The notes beneath the pieces are model-generated. The model was not told the origin of the DNA, ran no database searches, and worked only from the letters and a program-made list of their open reading frames with translations. From NCBI GenBank assembly GCA_043228905.1, contig JBHGNT010000018.1, positions 17,732,001 through 17,796,000 of the forward strand: a DNA stretch of 64,000 nucleotides, read 5' to 3'. Of this stretch, positions 34,291 through 44,313 are shown in pieces. The stretch comes from Azolla caroliniana. Its lineage: Eukaryota > Polypodiophyta. The first letter of the stretch is position 1. Each line of letters starts with the position of its first letter. The translations under genes were made by a program, and so were the position numbers.

Positions 34291-34454
34291 CCTGTACGTA
34301 TCTGACGCGTATCCGATTCTACTCGGAAGATCGTGGCTACGGATAGCCAACATCAAACAGAACTGGCAGAGAAATATCATCACCTTCCGAGAGGTACAAC
34401 AAACATTCGGGTACCGACGGAAGAGCGAACAACAATGGCAAAAGAGATAACGCT
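34291..34454 (+). pseudogene. F protease C-terminal fragment
   Basis: It encodes LYVSDAYPILLGRSWLRI and then QNWQRNIITF, the end of a retropepsin as found in Athila/Tat elements (LGR.WL motif). A frameshift then moves to the frame that continues beyond copia-3. Confidence 0.65.
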
Positions 34455-34458
34455 GCTT

Positions 34459-34920
34459 TGTTGCAAATAGTGCTCGGCCTCAACTGAGTTTTAATCACAC
34501 GATGGAAGAAACAAACATAAAACAAGAGATTCATGCACCTACACTCGTAATAAGAAGACACGGGATATTAACGTGGAAACCCTAATCGGGGAAAACCACG
34601 GGAGTTCACGGAACTCCAAACAGGATCACTATAGGGAAGAGGTATTATAGTAAGAGTCACAAAGGCAACAACCTCGAGCTCTTTATCTTCGCCAACCGGT
34701 GGTTACAATAGAAATGACTTTCTGTATCTCTCTCTCTCTCTCTCTCTCCCGCACACTTTCTTACAGTGGCAATAACAACATCATTATGATTGCCCTAATT
34801 TATATTTATACTTATATAGCTTATGGACTATTTACAAATTTGGCCTATAAGAAACATATTTACAAATCTGTCCTTTTTCACGGTCGATCCGGCCAACCTC
34901 CTTCCGGGTCCATCCGATTT
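34459..34920 (-). repeat. copia-3 3' LTR, truncated
   Basis: TGTTGCAAATAGTGC onwards matches 37,004 onwards. It ends at about 34,920 inside the sequence corresponding to 37,470 and joins RNase H coding directly. A CT microsatellite lies at about 34,727-34,750. Confidence 0.75.
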
Positions 34921-37011
34921 GGTTTTCGGTGGATGTGCTTCGTCCTGGAGTGGTACGCCTCATTCTTTGCAAGGTGGATGGCACTTTGGCTGTCGTAGTG
35001 GAGCCAATATTCCTCTTGTCGGATTCCTAGCTCTCTTATGAAGTCCTTCATCCATACCATTTCCTTGCCAGCCTCCACGGCTGCCATGTACTCCACCTCC
35101 GTTGTCGACAATGCAATAGACTTTTGCAGCCTTGACTGCCACGATATGGCTCCCCCCTGCTAATGTCATGCATGGCACTCAACCACTTCAGGTTGTGGGT
35201 GTCCCTCTTTGCTTCTTCAAAGCTTTCCGGCTCCCCCTCGTTCGGTTAGAGGGTATCTCTGGCGGGTGCTTCTCTCTCTTAGAGGGTATCTACGTCCTTG
35301 GTTTTCGGCCACCTGTTCTTCCGTCTGTTCTTCATTCGAATCCAATTTAGGGTCTTGTCCAGTTCTAGTGTCCAATTCTTCTTCTTCGGTCAGTTCGGTT
35401 CCTTGTTTGAATCTAGCCAGTTCATCGAGTGTCATCTGGCTCTTGGCTGGATGGGTCCTTGTGTCTTTTGACCAATTTATATCAGTCGACCCAAAATCCA
35501 CTATCTTCTTCTCCAACTCCATGAAAATTATGTCTCAGCTCCGAAAGACCTTCTTGTCAACCAAGTCCACACTCAATAGCCAAATTCATCATTGACGTAT
35601 CCAAGGAATATTCATGGCGGGGATTTCGGGTCCAATTTCCCTCTCTTGTCCTTTGCTACATGCATGTAGGTGAGGCATCCAAACACCTTCAGATGTTGGT
35701 AAGACACATCTTTACCGGTCCATACTCTCTGCGGTGTGCTTCCATCCAAGGGAGCTGAGGGTGATCTATTTATCACATAGGTCATCGTCATCGGCGCCTC
35801 AACCTAGAACGTATTGGGCAACTTAGCATGTGCAGCAAGCATGCTCTGGACTCTCTCCATTAGAGTTTGATTCATCCATTCGGCTAGCCCATTCAGTTCT
35901 AGCGTCTTTGGCATGGTGAATTCGAGCTGGATTCCTTTCGACCGACAGTATTCCTCAAACTGCCCCTGGTACTCTCCACTGTCGGCGGCTCGAACTGCTT
36001 TCAGTTTCCATCTAGTTTCTCTCTCCAGTCTCGCGTGGAACTCCTTGAAGACTGTCAGTACCTGATCCTTCATCAGCGGTGAAACCCACAACTTCCGGCG
36101 GTGGTCATCTATGAATGTCACAAACTACTGCGATTCGACATGTGACTTCGTGTCCATTTGGCATACATCAGTATGCACAAGTTCCAACATTGCATTCCAT
36201 CTCATCTGTGGTCTTGTCCGGAAAGAGGTTCAGTTTAGCTTGTCGACCAAGCAGTCGGTGCACTTGTCAAGCTGCATGTTCTTCACCTCCAGAATGAGGT
36301 TATCCTCGGCAAGTATTCTCATCCCTTTTTGGTTCATGTGGCACAACCTCTTGTGCCACAACTCACCGGCGGTGTCGGATGCCATGTTCACTTCTTATTG
36401 GCATATCTGAGCATGCATTAGGTATAGAGTATTGATCTTCTAGGCTCGAGCCATTGTAACACTCCCTTTGCTGAACTTCATCCGTTTCGGATGCTACCCA
36501 TGTAGCCTTCATCATCTAGCTGACCGGTTGATATTAGGTTCAATCGAACCTCCGGAACATGCAGGACATCTTTCAACAACAACTTACACCCGGTTGACGT
36601 CGTCAACCACACATCTTTTATGCTGACTATTCGGCATGATCCTTCATTCCCCGTCTGCACGGAACCGTGGTCACCAACTTTGTAAGATGAGAAGCATTTC
36701 CGATCGGGGGTCAAATGGGACGACGCTTCGGAGTCAACCACCCACGTCGTTTCGCCGCTGACAAGATGCAATTCGCTCTCCCCGGCAATGAGTAGTAGTT
36801 CTTCTTTGCTTGTTGTGATTGCCAACATTCCTTTCCAATTCGAGCTCTTCCGGTTCGGACCCTTCTTCGAGTCGGCATTGTCGGTTCCCTCTTTCTCCTT
36901 CCACACATGGTAGTTGGAGCTAATGAGCTTGAAAATGCCACCAAATGAGGCTTCCATTTTTCTATTTGGGGTTTTAAAAAAAACCCTTGCTTTGATACTA
37001 GTTTGTTGCAA
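34921..37011 (-). pseudogene. copia-3 polyprotein remnant (gag start, protease, integrase, RNase H; no RT)
   Basis: In element order: MEASFGGIFKLISSNYHVWK near 36,957-36,900 (gag start), then a jump to the post-knuckle region. The protease site VVDSEASSHLT is near 36,745-36,715, with Gly-to-Glu at the DSG. Integrase lies at about 36,400-35,790 (AADSGEY, LNGLAEWMNQT). A Glu-rich linker follows near 35,500-35,220. At about 35,160 the sequence jumps directly to RNase H (STTEVEYMAAVEAGKE near 35,107-35,060). Comparison with copia-2 shows that about 1.1 kb including the YVDD active site is gone. It is not functional. Confidence 0.8.
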
Positions 37012-37581
37012 ATAGTGCTTGGCCTCAACTGAGTCTTAATCACCTGATGAAAGAAATAAACATAAAACAAGAGATTAATGCACTTATGCTTGTAATAAGA
37101 CGACATAGGATATTAACGTGGAAACCCTAATCCGGGAAAACCACGGGAGTTCACGAAACTCCAAATTGGATCACTATAGGGAAGAGGTATTACAGTAAGA
37201 GTCACAGTGGCAACGACCTCAAGCTCTAAATCTTCGCCAATCCGCGGTTACAACAGAAACGACTTTCTATCTCTCTCTCCCTCTCTCTCTCCCACACACT
37301 TGCTTACAATGGTAACAACAACATCATTATGATTGCCCTAAGTTATATTTATATTTATATAACTTATGGACTATTTACAATGTGGCCTCAACCACCTATA
37401 AGAAACATATTTTCAAATCTATCTGTTTTCACGGTTCATACCGGACTCCTTTCGGGTCCATCCGATCCGGTTTCCGGATATCCTTCCGGATCACTCCGAT
37501 CCAGCTGGCTCTTCGTCGGCTTCTCCAATCCGACTATCTTGGCTTGCCCGATCCCCATCCGAAGGGACCGATATCTCAACA
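37004..37581 (-). repeat. copia-3 5' LTR
   Basis: 578 bp, TGTTGCAAATAG to ATCTCAACA. The adjacent primer site (36,989-37,000, minus strand TAGTATCAAAGC) is a decayed tRNA-Met site with two G-to-A changes. Confidence 0.8.
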
Positions 37582-37585
37582 CGCT

Positions 37586-37804
37586 CTACGCCGAGGGAGT
37601 TTATATGGTCGATGGATTGAACGACGACGAGGTTGCCCAATATTTAGAAGAGAATCCGAAACTAATATCACTATTCAAAATTGACATCATTGAAACAGTC
37701 AGCTCGTACGTGTCCAAGAGGGACACCAAGACGGAGGAAAACTTAAAGGAATCGAACCCAAAATCCGTGGAAGAACTCAATATATTTAGAGTATATATTC
37801 TTTA
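37586..37804 (+). pseudogene. F inter-protease/RT segment
   Basis: A frame reading GVYMVDGLNDDEVAQYLEEN and onward to a stop at 37,804. It is acidic and helical, and continues in frame from 34,454 when copia-3 is removed. I do not recognise a domain. Its position between protease and RT fits the linker of Tat/Athila elements. Confidence 0.5.
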
Positions 37805-37831
37805 ACTATATGTATAAGCACATCATTACAA

Positions 37832-37888
37832 TGGTTAAGGATTTGACACGTATATAACAAAGTTGTGGGTTCAAATCCTTTCAAGGCA
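37832..37888 (+). other. tRNA-like block
   Basis: ATGGTTAAGGATTTGAC resembles an A box, and GTGGGTTCAAATCC about 30 nt later matches the B-box consensus. No acceptor pairing is seen. It sits between the F linker and the RT, and may be an insertion. Confidence 0.45.
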
Positions 37889-37929
37889 TCATGTGAGTGC
37901 CATCATGACAAGATATCATCATTATGTGA

Positions 37930-38806
37930 GTGGCATCATGACAACCACCATCACAGACGTGTTGGACATCGTACCAAGCCACGAAATCTACAGCTTCATG
38001 GACAACTTTAGTGGATACAATCAAATCCAAATGAACCTAGAAGACCAAGAAAAGACAATGTTCATCATGGAATGGGGTGTTTTCGTGGCAGTTGTGATGA
38101 TGTTCGGCTTGAAAACGGTGCATGTGACATTCTAACGAATCATCATGAAAATCTTCAGTGATTATGTTCCTACATTTATGTAGTTCTTTTTAGATGATTT
38201 TGATGTATACAACCAATGACTTGAACATCTCGAACACCTATCCCTTTTCTTGGATAGATGTCGAGCGGCTCGACTAAGCTTGAATCCCGTGAAATGCCCA
38301 TTCTGCGTAACCACCAGAGCACTACTAGGTCACATCATCAGCCGAGAAGAAGTTGTAGTAGACCCCGAAAAGGTCAAAGAAATAATCGAGGCTTCAACAC
38401 AAGAAAACGTAAAAGCCTTGAGCAGATTTTTAGGACAAATTCGGTGGCACAACCGAATGTTACGATATTTGGCCGATTTCCCGATGCCACTACATGCGGC
38501 GGTACACCGCATGCCATTTTGATGGGCACCTACTGAGGACAAGGCATACCAGGGCCTCAAAGTCATGCTATCACAGGTACCTATCATCCAACCACCGAAT
38601 TGGACGAAACCATTCCACGTTTTTGTCGATGTCTTCGACACGACAATTGGCAATGCATTGATGCAATTCACAACACCAAATTGGTATCGGCTAGTATATT
38701 ATGCGGGCTGGAGACTCTCAACAATAGAGAAGGATTATGGGACAACAAATTTTAAAAACACAAGACCACTCATACAAGAAGAAAAATACACACCCAAATC
38801 ATTTTA
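37930..38806 (+). pseudogene. F reverse transcriptase and RNase H fragments
   Basis: RT: FMDNFSGYNQIQMNLEDQEK near 37,996-38,055, a decayed active site FFLDDFDVYN near 38,185-38,215, then LSLNPVKCPFCV and LLGHIISRE near 38,275-38,345. RNase H: FHVFVDVFDTTIGNALMQ near 38,610-38,665 and YAGWRLSTIEKDYGTT near 38,698. Several stops and frameshifts occur. The FSGYNQI block and lack of a chromodomain point to the non-chromovirus gypsy branch. Confidence 0.7.
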
Positions 38807-39117
38807 ATACTTAAAAGTACAAGTGTCGATTGGTGTGTGATCCAATCGCAAGGTTATTTTACAACTTGAAGATAATGCTGAAGTGAATGTACTGATTGGT
38901 GTGTGATCAATCACAATGATTTTCGTGTCAGGCTAATAGAACGGGAATGTTCGTGTCAACCAAGTTTTGATTGAAGTTATTGATCCAAGAACAATGTTCC
39001 GGTTGAGGGATTTCCGACCAATGAGAAAAGAGATGACCAATAGAGTTCTAGTCGACGAATTTTTGGCATGGGCCTGTGGGTTCGATGTGTAATGCACTGC
39101 CCCATAGGCATGTCAGG

Positions 39118-39440
39118 TGTTACTCGTACAAGTGTACGAGAGGGTTAATGGTGTAATGTATAAGATGTGTAATGTGTAAGGCACAATGTGAAATGTGTGA
39201 GGATGAGGATGAGTGTGTATGTAAACATGCACATTTGTGTGCATGTATACAAATATGTAATTGTCATATTATGTAACAGTCACATAATGTACTATACAAA
39301 CCCCACCCATGGGACATAAAATACAGGGAAAAGAAAGGTTGAATGGGTTCTACAAAAAGTGAGACAAAAGCTAAGCTATTGGCATATTGCAACATAGCCA
39401 CTCCATGTCAGATTGAGGATAGTGCAATCTATATTCATGG
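39118..39440 (+). repeat. F 3' LTR start (partial)
   Basis: It begins TGTTACTCGTACAAGTG after the C-like pre-LTR motif and contains a GTGT-rich, TGTAATGTG-rich stretch. The right end is not identifiable. LINE sequence starts by about 39,515. Confidence 0.4.
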
Positions 39441-39514
39441 CTTACATGCAATATTACTTAATTATGATTGATTGGCCGAAACACATAATACAAAAGATTA
39501 ATCAGAAATCATAA

Positions 39515-40834
39515 GAATCTTTTGGTGCTCTAAGCAGTTGCATAGAGGTATACAACTTCTATCACTAGAGAAGATATGCACTCCATGATTGAGTGGAGGG
39601 CTAAATTTTCTTAATTTGCATTTGCATATGTTGGCTATAAAAGCTACTTTATTGCCAAAATTTGCTGAAAGAACATTGCCTTGGGCAAGAATGCTATCTG
39701 ATATGTTTGATCATTTGAAAACTCAGTCATTTGGCTCATGGAAAACTAACCATTGGGATGTAGTGTTTGGAAAGCTTGACGGGCACATCATAGGTTGTCC
39801 GTTTAGCTCAATGCTTCTAAAGCACTAGAAGGACGCATTGTACCACATAAAATGGAGAGGTAGGAATTCAGAATCGGGGAACTCTTTACACCTTGAAAGC
39901 TTACACTAGAGTGCTATATTCCCATGGTCACTAAGTGAACAAGGGCCTAGGAAAGCTTATTTTTTAGCAAAGAAGGGGCTGAAATCAATTGCAGATGTGG
40001 TAAATGACCAAGGTCACTTATTGCACTTCAATGACATGACATGTCATTATAGTCTTGGGCCACATCATCACGTTATCTAGAATCAAGTCACAGAGTTGGT
40101 GCTTTCCTTAGTACCTGTGCCAGCTCTCAATGGACATTGCAGGATTCAGGATTGGATATTACAAAAAGGGAAAATTGTTATTCCAATGCATAACATTACA
40201 ACACATATAGAGTATATGTTGTTGCAACTTGTCCCATGGTTTCACGAACATGCAAACATTATGGAACCTACACAAAACGCAGTCTTGGTGGAAAAACAAG
40301 CTTACAAGCTTATGGAGCTTTGGTCTTCCACTTAAGGAACGAGTATTCCTATGGAGATGCTTATTGGGTGTGCTCCGGAATGGGTTGAATCTTCAAAGAG
40401 ATCGATAACCTCGCCGCATTGTGCAAGATGTGGTGGATGATTGGAAACGGTTCCACACTTATTATGGACTTGTTCATTCACTACACTTTTGGATATTTGG
40501 ACAGATTCCATACGCCCTATCCAACAATGCCTATTTTCTCCAATGGACACGGTTTTGGGCACTCTGAACCATTTGGATAGACCGCAATAATAAGGTCTTT
40601 GATCGAAACCAACTGCATGAAGTTAGCCTCTTTAAGAAATCCCTCAGGAAATCTCTATTTGATTGTCTACAACTTAGAGACATCACACTCCAAATTTACA
40701 ACCTTTACATTGAGGGCTTTTAAGCTCTTTATTGTCTAATGGACACTTGTATATTTTTCTTTATTCTTTGTGGGTTTTCACCTCACTTTGAGGTTTCCCA
40801 CTAGTAATAAAAGTGTTACTAAAAAAAACAATAA
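39515..40834 (+). pseudogene. L1-type LINE 3' end with A-rich tail
   Basis: RT C-terminal region with GGLNFLNLHLHMLAIKATLL near 39,596, then YFLAKKGLKSI, then a zf-RVT segment (CARCGG..ETVPHLLWTC) near 40,418-40,472. The 3' UTR has CCACTAGTAATAAAAGTGTT followed by an A-rich end (40,820-40,834), typical of plant L1. Frame breaks occur throughout. It is 5' truncated. The family differs from the LINE at 3268. Confidence 0.75.
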
Positions 40835-41549
40835 GAAAGAGTTACCCCTCAATATTGTGTCTCATTTTCATTTTCATTTTCCTCTCCTTCTCTGTGTGTA
40901 TCTGTCTCTCCCTCTCCCCTCACGTACAAACCCCCTTGGGCGGGGGGGTGGAGCCGTTCTTGGCTCCACCCCCAACCCAACAACAGTAACCAACACATCC
41001 AATTGAGAGAGACCTAGATATAGAGTTGGTGCAAACTATTTTAACAAAATATTATGATGCATATGAAGGATCTCACTTTGAATATTTGAAATTTTGGGGA
41101 TATCAACAATGAGAAATATCATGAATCATCGGCCGGGTTAGAAATTGAAGTTTTCTTGAAGCTTCCATGAGTCAAGACTACCGTAAACCCTCTACATTGG
41201 TGGTTTACCAATAGTTTTCATCAATATTGCATCATGTTTTATTAAATAAATTTGTTGCTATTGTTGGTAATTAAGAAACACATTTTGACATTTTTTTTTT
41301 GATGATTTAAAACATGTCCAGTTTTCCAAGGATGTACAAAATGGGATGTGATTATTGGGCAATTCCAGCTCCATCAGTGCCTCTGGAGGAAGCTAACTCT
41401 GAAGCTTGTGATAACTTTGAAGATAGGCAATGGTTGCATTCATGCACTTTCAAGGCAAAGATGTGCATACAATCTTCAAGGTTGGATTTACTTAACAATG
41501 TAAACATTCCCCTACTTGAAGATATTAATGATGCCTATAATAGTTTAGA
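40835..41549. other. unassigned sequence with a GC-rich hairpin
   Basis: No gene was recognised. A perfect 12-bp inverted repeat (40,944-40,955 and 40,962-40,973, GGGGGTGGAGCC) with a 6-nt loop lies in an otherwise AT-rich stretch. A plus-strand ORF at 41,314-41,646 lies partly opposite the copia-5 gag, and I do not trust it. Confidence 0.4.
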
Positions 41550-41832
41550 TCTCAATTTAGAATATCTTCTCCCACATGGCCTATGCCGATGTCCCCTTGG
41601 CCATGCCGAAGTAAACATTTTCGACCAAGTGCATCTGAATGGTTGATCTGGTGTTTTCGTCCAGAGAGCATCATTCTTCTGCAATCATCAAGGTCAACTT
41701 GCTATTGTGTCGGATCACATCGACTAGACGTTGGATGATTAATACATCCCGCATCATCTCCTTCCAGAGGGCAAAGTTTTTGCCATCAAATTATTTGATC
41801 TCGCAGTTGGTGTCGGATGTTGTGGCCATCAT
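41550..41832 (-). pseudogene. copia-5 gag N-terminus
   Basis: Start MMATTSDTNC at 41,832. The block FDGKNFALWKEMMRDVLI (near 41,790-41,740) is the conserved start of copia gag/UBN2 proteins. Similarity continues with SLDEN.RSTIQ and VENVYFGMAKGTSA, fading near 41,550. Stops TAA and TGA are in frame. Confidence 0.7.
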
Positions 41833-42210
41833 TCTATTTTCTTCCTCCTTGTGGTATTGTTGTTGGATCCCGATCCGCCCTAATACCAATTTGTGGGCCA
41901 CTGTTGTTGTGTCTTATAGGATAGGGCCAAGTACCAATTTCATCATGTAGGATAACAAGTAGGATCTTGTATGTGGATCCGACAACCAAAATGACAAGTG
42001 AGAATGAGAATATTATGCATTGTTCAATCCTTGAGATTACACAGGAAGATGAAGATGAAGACAGTTGCACAAATAGTTAGAGCTCAAGACAAACTACTTT
42101 ACAGAACTCATTTACACACTTTTATAGTTAGGCTAACAAAGCCCTAACTAAGATAGTGTGTTCACACTAGGAATACAACTTTTGGGCAAAGTAGGACTTT
42201 TAGTCAAACA
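41550..42210 (-). mobile_element. copia-5 fragment: 5' LTR and gag start
   Basis: The LTR 41,892-42,210 (319 bp, plus strand TGTGGGCCACTG to TAGTCAAACA) is followed by a primer site on the minus strand, TGGTATTAGGGC, two mismatches from the tRNA-Met site. A gag start follows. Confidence 0.75.
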
Positions 42211-42390
42211 TGGCGAACCGTGAATAGAGGTCAGGAATTTTGGGGAAAGAAAAAAATTGATTTGCCTAATTATATTTCTGATAATCCTTTGCAATATTTT
42301 CTATTTTTTATTATTGTTTCACAATCGTTAGAAGGACATCATGAGACTTTACCTAGTGTTGCATTGGATGGTGTTGATACTTTGCAGGCT
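42211..42390 (+). other. unassigned coding-like fragment
   Basis: A short open stretch (FWGKKKIDLPNYISDNPLQY) cut off by the element G boundary. No family was recognised. Confidence 0.3.
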
Positions 42391-42889
42391 ATTATCACAT
42401 TCTAGACTCAAACCTCTGACTTTTAACACACACACAATACATTGTAAATACTTGTAACCTCCTTGGTCCCTTTCAAGGGATACAACACCAGCCATTGACA
42501 CATCAATCTAGTATTCTCGTTTCGCCTCATCTTTGTCTCCTTGATCTTTCTTTCTATCTTCATGCCCTCATGTCGCTCACAATATCTAGAGTTCTTAACC
42601 TCCTCACATCTAGCTCCAAGTTCATCCGTCGCTCGTAGCCTCATCATTTGTGCTCCATCCTAGTCTGCGCTTGGTGTGTCCGTGATAGTTTGAATCACTT
42701 CCAACTGATAGCACCACCCATCTTCATCATCGCCTTTGCTTCTAGAGTTACCATCATCACCGTCCTTACTTCCGAAGTTACCGCCATCAACATCCTTGTC
42801 TTCAACGTCATCATTTTCATCACCTCTTCGCCCAACCATCGTCGTCATCAACACTACTTGTCATCATTTTTAGGTATCATTTTGCATCA

Positions 42890-43930
42890 CGGTTTTGGTG
42901 AGGAGTGCTTTCGATCGCTCACCTTCCCAGTTCTGGTGGGGGTCACACCTGCTCGCTTTCCTGGTGGGGATGGGATCATTGCTCGTTTGCACTGCATTTT
43001 CGTTATAGTTCAAGTCTCGCGCCACTTTTTGTTGGCGAGGACTGATTTCAATCGTTCACCTTCTAGTTTCGGTGGGGGTCACAACCGCTCACTTTCTTGG
43101 TGGGGATCGTGTGGGTTTTTCGCTAGAGTTACCGTTTGAACAGTGTCTTGGGTCAACCTCGACTATTTACCCTCTCATAAAAGAAGAAGTCGAGTCGACC
43201 GCTTCACTTGCATTCCTTCACCCGTTGTTGTTCTAGTTCTCGGTGATGGCCGCATGGTCGTTCACGTCCGTTTATGTTCAATTCTCGGTGAGGGTCACAT
43301 GGTCGCTCACATCCATTCGTGTTCCAGTTCTCGGTGAGGGCCGCATGGTCACGCTCACGCCCGTTCGTATTTTCGATGAGGACTGCACATGGTCGGTCAC
43401 GTTCCGGTTCTCAATGAGGGCCACACATGGTCGCTCATGTCCGTTTGTGTTCCAATTCTTGTTGAGGGCCACGTGGTTGTTCGCGTCCGTTCGTGTTCAT
43501 GTTCAAAATCTCAGTGAGGACCGACATGGTCTCTCATGCCTATTGGTGTCCATGTTCCCTATGAGGACTGCACATGGTCACTCACGCCTGTTGGTATTCA
43601 TGTTCCAGTCTCTGGTGAGAACTGCACATGGTCGCTCACTCCAGCTATTGTTCGTGTTCTAGATCCTGGCGAGGACCAGACATGGTCGCTCACGCCCATT
43701 GGTGGTCGTGTTCTAACTCTCAACAAGGACCGACATGGTCTCTCATGCCCGTTGGTGGTCGTATTCCAACTCTTGGTGAGGACCAACATGGTCTCTCATG
43801 CCCGTTGGTGTTCGTATTCCCCGTGAGGACCACACATGATCACTCACGCCTGTTGGTATTTGTGTTTCAGTTCATAACAACGACTGCACATGGTCGCTCA
43901 TGCCCGTTGGTGTTCAATACCTTGTCTTCT
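42890..43930 (+). repeat. minisatellite in element G
   Basis: A degenerate tandem repeat of about 55-62 bp, clearest at 43,230-43,930 with about a dozen copies. The core is GAGG.C..CATGGTCGCTCACG.CCGTT.GTGTTC. Looser copies with GATCGCTCACC and GGTGGGG begin near 42,890. One frame stays open across several copies, but composition and drift suggest this is incidental. Confidence 0.8.
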
Positions 43931-44034
43931 AGAAGGGTTACTTCTTGTCTAGGATTTACAAAATGCTTTGGAGGTGGTCTAAGATTTTCATCAACAATAT
44001 CCCCTTAATCCAACGACCGGTTTGGGAAGCCGGC

Positions 44035-44048
44035 GTAAGAGGGGGGAT
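44035..44048 (+). other. G polypurine tract
   Basis: AAGAGGGGGGATAA immediately before TGTCACATTC, very similar to the tract of chrom-1 (AAAGGGGGGATAG). Confidence 0.6.
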
Positions 44049-44187
44049 AATGTCACATTCTAGACTCAAACCTCTGACTTTTAACACACACAGGACATTG
44101 TGTTGTGTTAACCATATCGAAACACTTGTGAACTGTCCACATTCGATTGTGAACTTGTATACATTGTAGAGTCTAGTGTATAGTATA

Positions 44188-44200
44188 TTCGAGAATATTC
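44188..44200 (+). promoter_or_regulatory. heat-shock-element-like motif in G right LTR
   Basis: TTCGAGAATATTC fits three alternating units TTC-nn-GAA-nn-TTC. A second partial site (TTCTAGAA, 44,215-44,222) and further TTCTCGAG-type repeats follow to 44,290. Heat-induced activity is inference. Confidence 0.4.
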
Positions 44201-44313
44201 TAGTCATTAGTATATTCTAGAATTATTCTGTGGTATGTTCTAAACGAGTATATTCTCGAGATATTTCTCGAGTATATTCTAGAGATATTTGTAAAGAATC
44301 AAGAGATGGATTC

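Larger units (their letters stand above)
34455..37581 (-). mobile_element. copia-3: internally deleted Ty1/copia element
   Basis: The right LTR (element 5') is 37,004-37,581. The left LTR (element 3') starts at 34,459 and is cut short near 34,920 where RNase H coding begins. It flanks CGCT (left 34,451-34,454, right 37,582-37,585), with 4 extra nt between the left duplication and the LTR. RT is deleted outright and most of gag is missing, so the 3.1-kb remnant is a defective derivative of a copia-2-like family. Confidence 0.85.
34291..39440 (+). mobile_element. F: decayed Tat/Athila-like gypsy element interrupted by copia-3
   Basis: The protease C-terminal block (YPILLGRSWLRIA and QNW..NIITF) lies at about 34,300-34,380. 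Removing copia-3 and one CGCT copy joins 34,454 to 37,586 and keeps the frame KEIT-LYAEGVYMVDG open. RT and RNase H pieces follow (37,930-38,806). At 39,118 a 3' LTR starts (TGTTACTCG), preceded by a motif shared with element C. Integrase is deleted. F or a relative could be the enzyme source for C; this is inference. Confidence 0.65.
42391..44313 (+). mobile_element. G: small non-autonomous LTR element filled with a minisatellite
   Basis: The sequence TCACATTCTAGACTCAAACC and the following 20 nt occur at 42,393 and 44,051, marking LTR starts. The right one begins TGTCACATTC directly after a purine tract (AAGAGGGGGGATAA, 44,035-44,048), as in chromoviruses. The 1.6-kb interior has no pol and consists largely of a degenerate tandem repeat. 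The right LTR is cut by copia-4 at 44,314. The left LTR is shortened. The element limits are therefore partly inferred. Confidence 0.55.

Noticed and set aside
37832-37888. Candidate tRNA genes here and in the LTRs
   Set aside because: A-box and B-box motifs are present but the acceptor stems do not pair and anticodon arms are poor, so I list them as tRNA-like only.
41314-41646. 110-codon plus-strand ORF
   Set aside because: It overlaps the antisense side of copia-5 gag and has no recognisable domain, so it is probably a chance ORF.
43230-43930. Possible CRISPR-like array
   Set aside because: Regular repeats are present, but the units are degenerate, contiguous and lack unique spacers, in plant nuclear DNA. 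It is a minisatellite.
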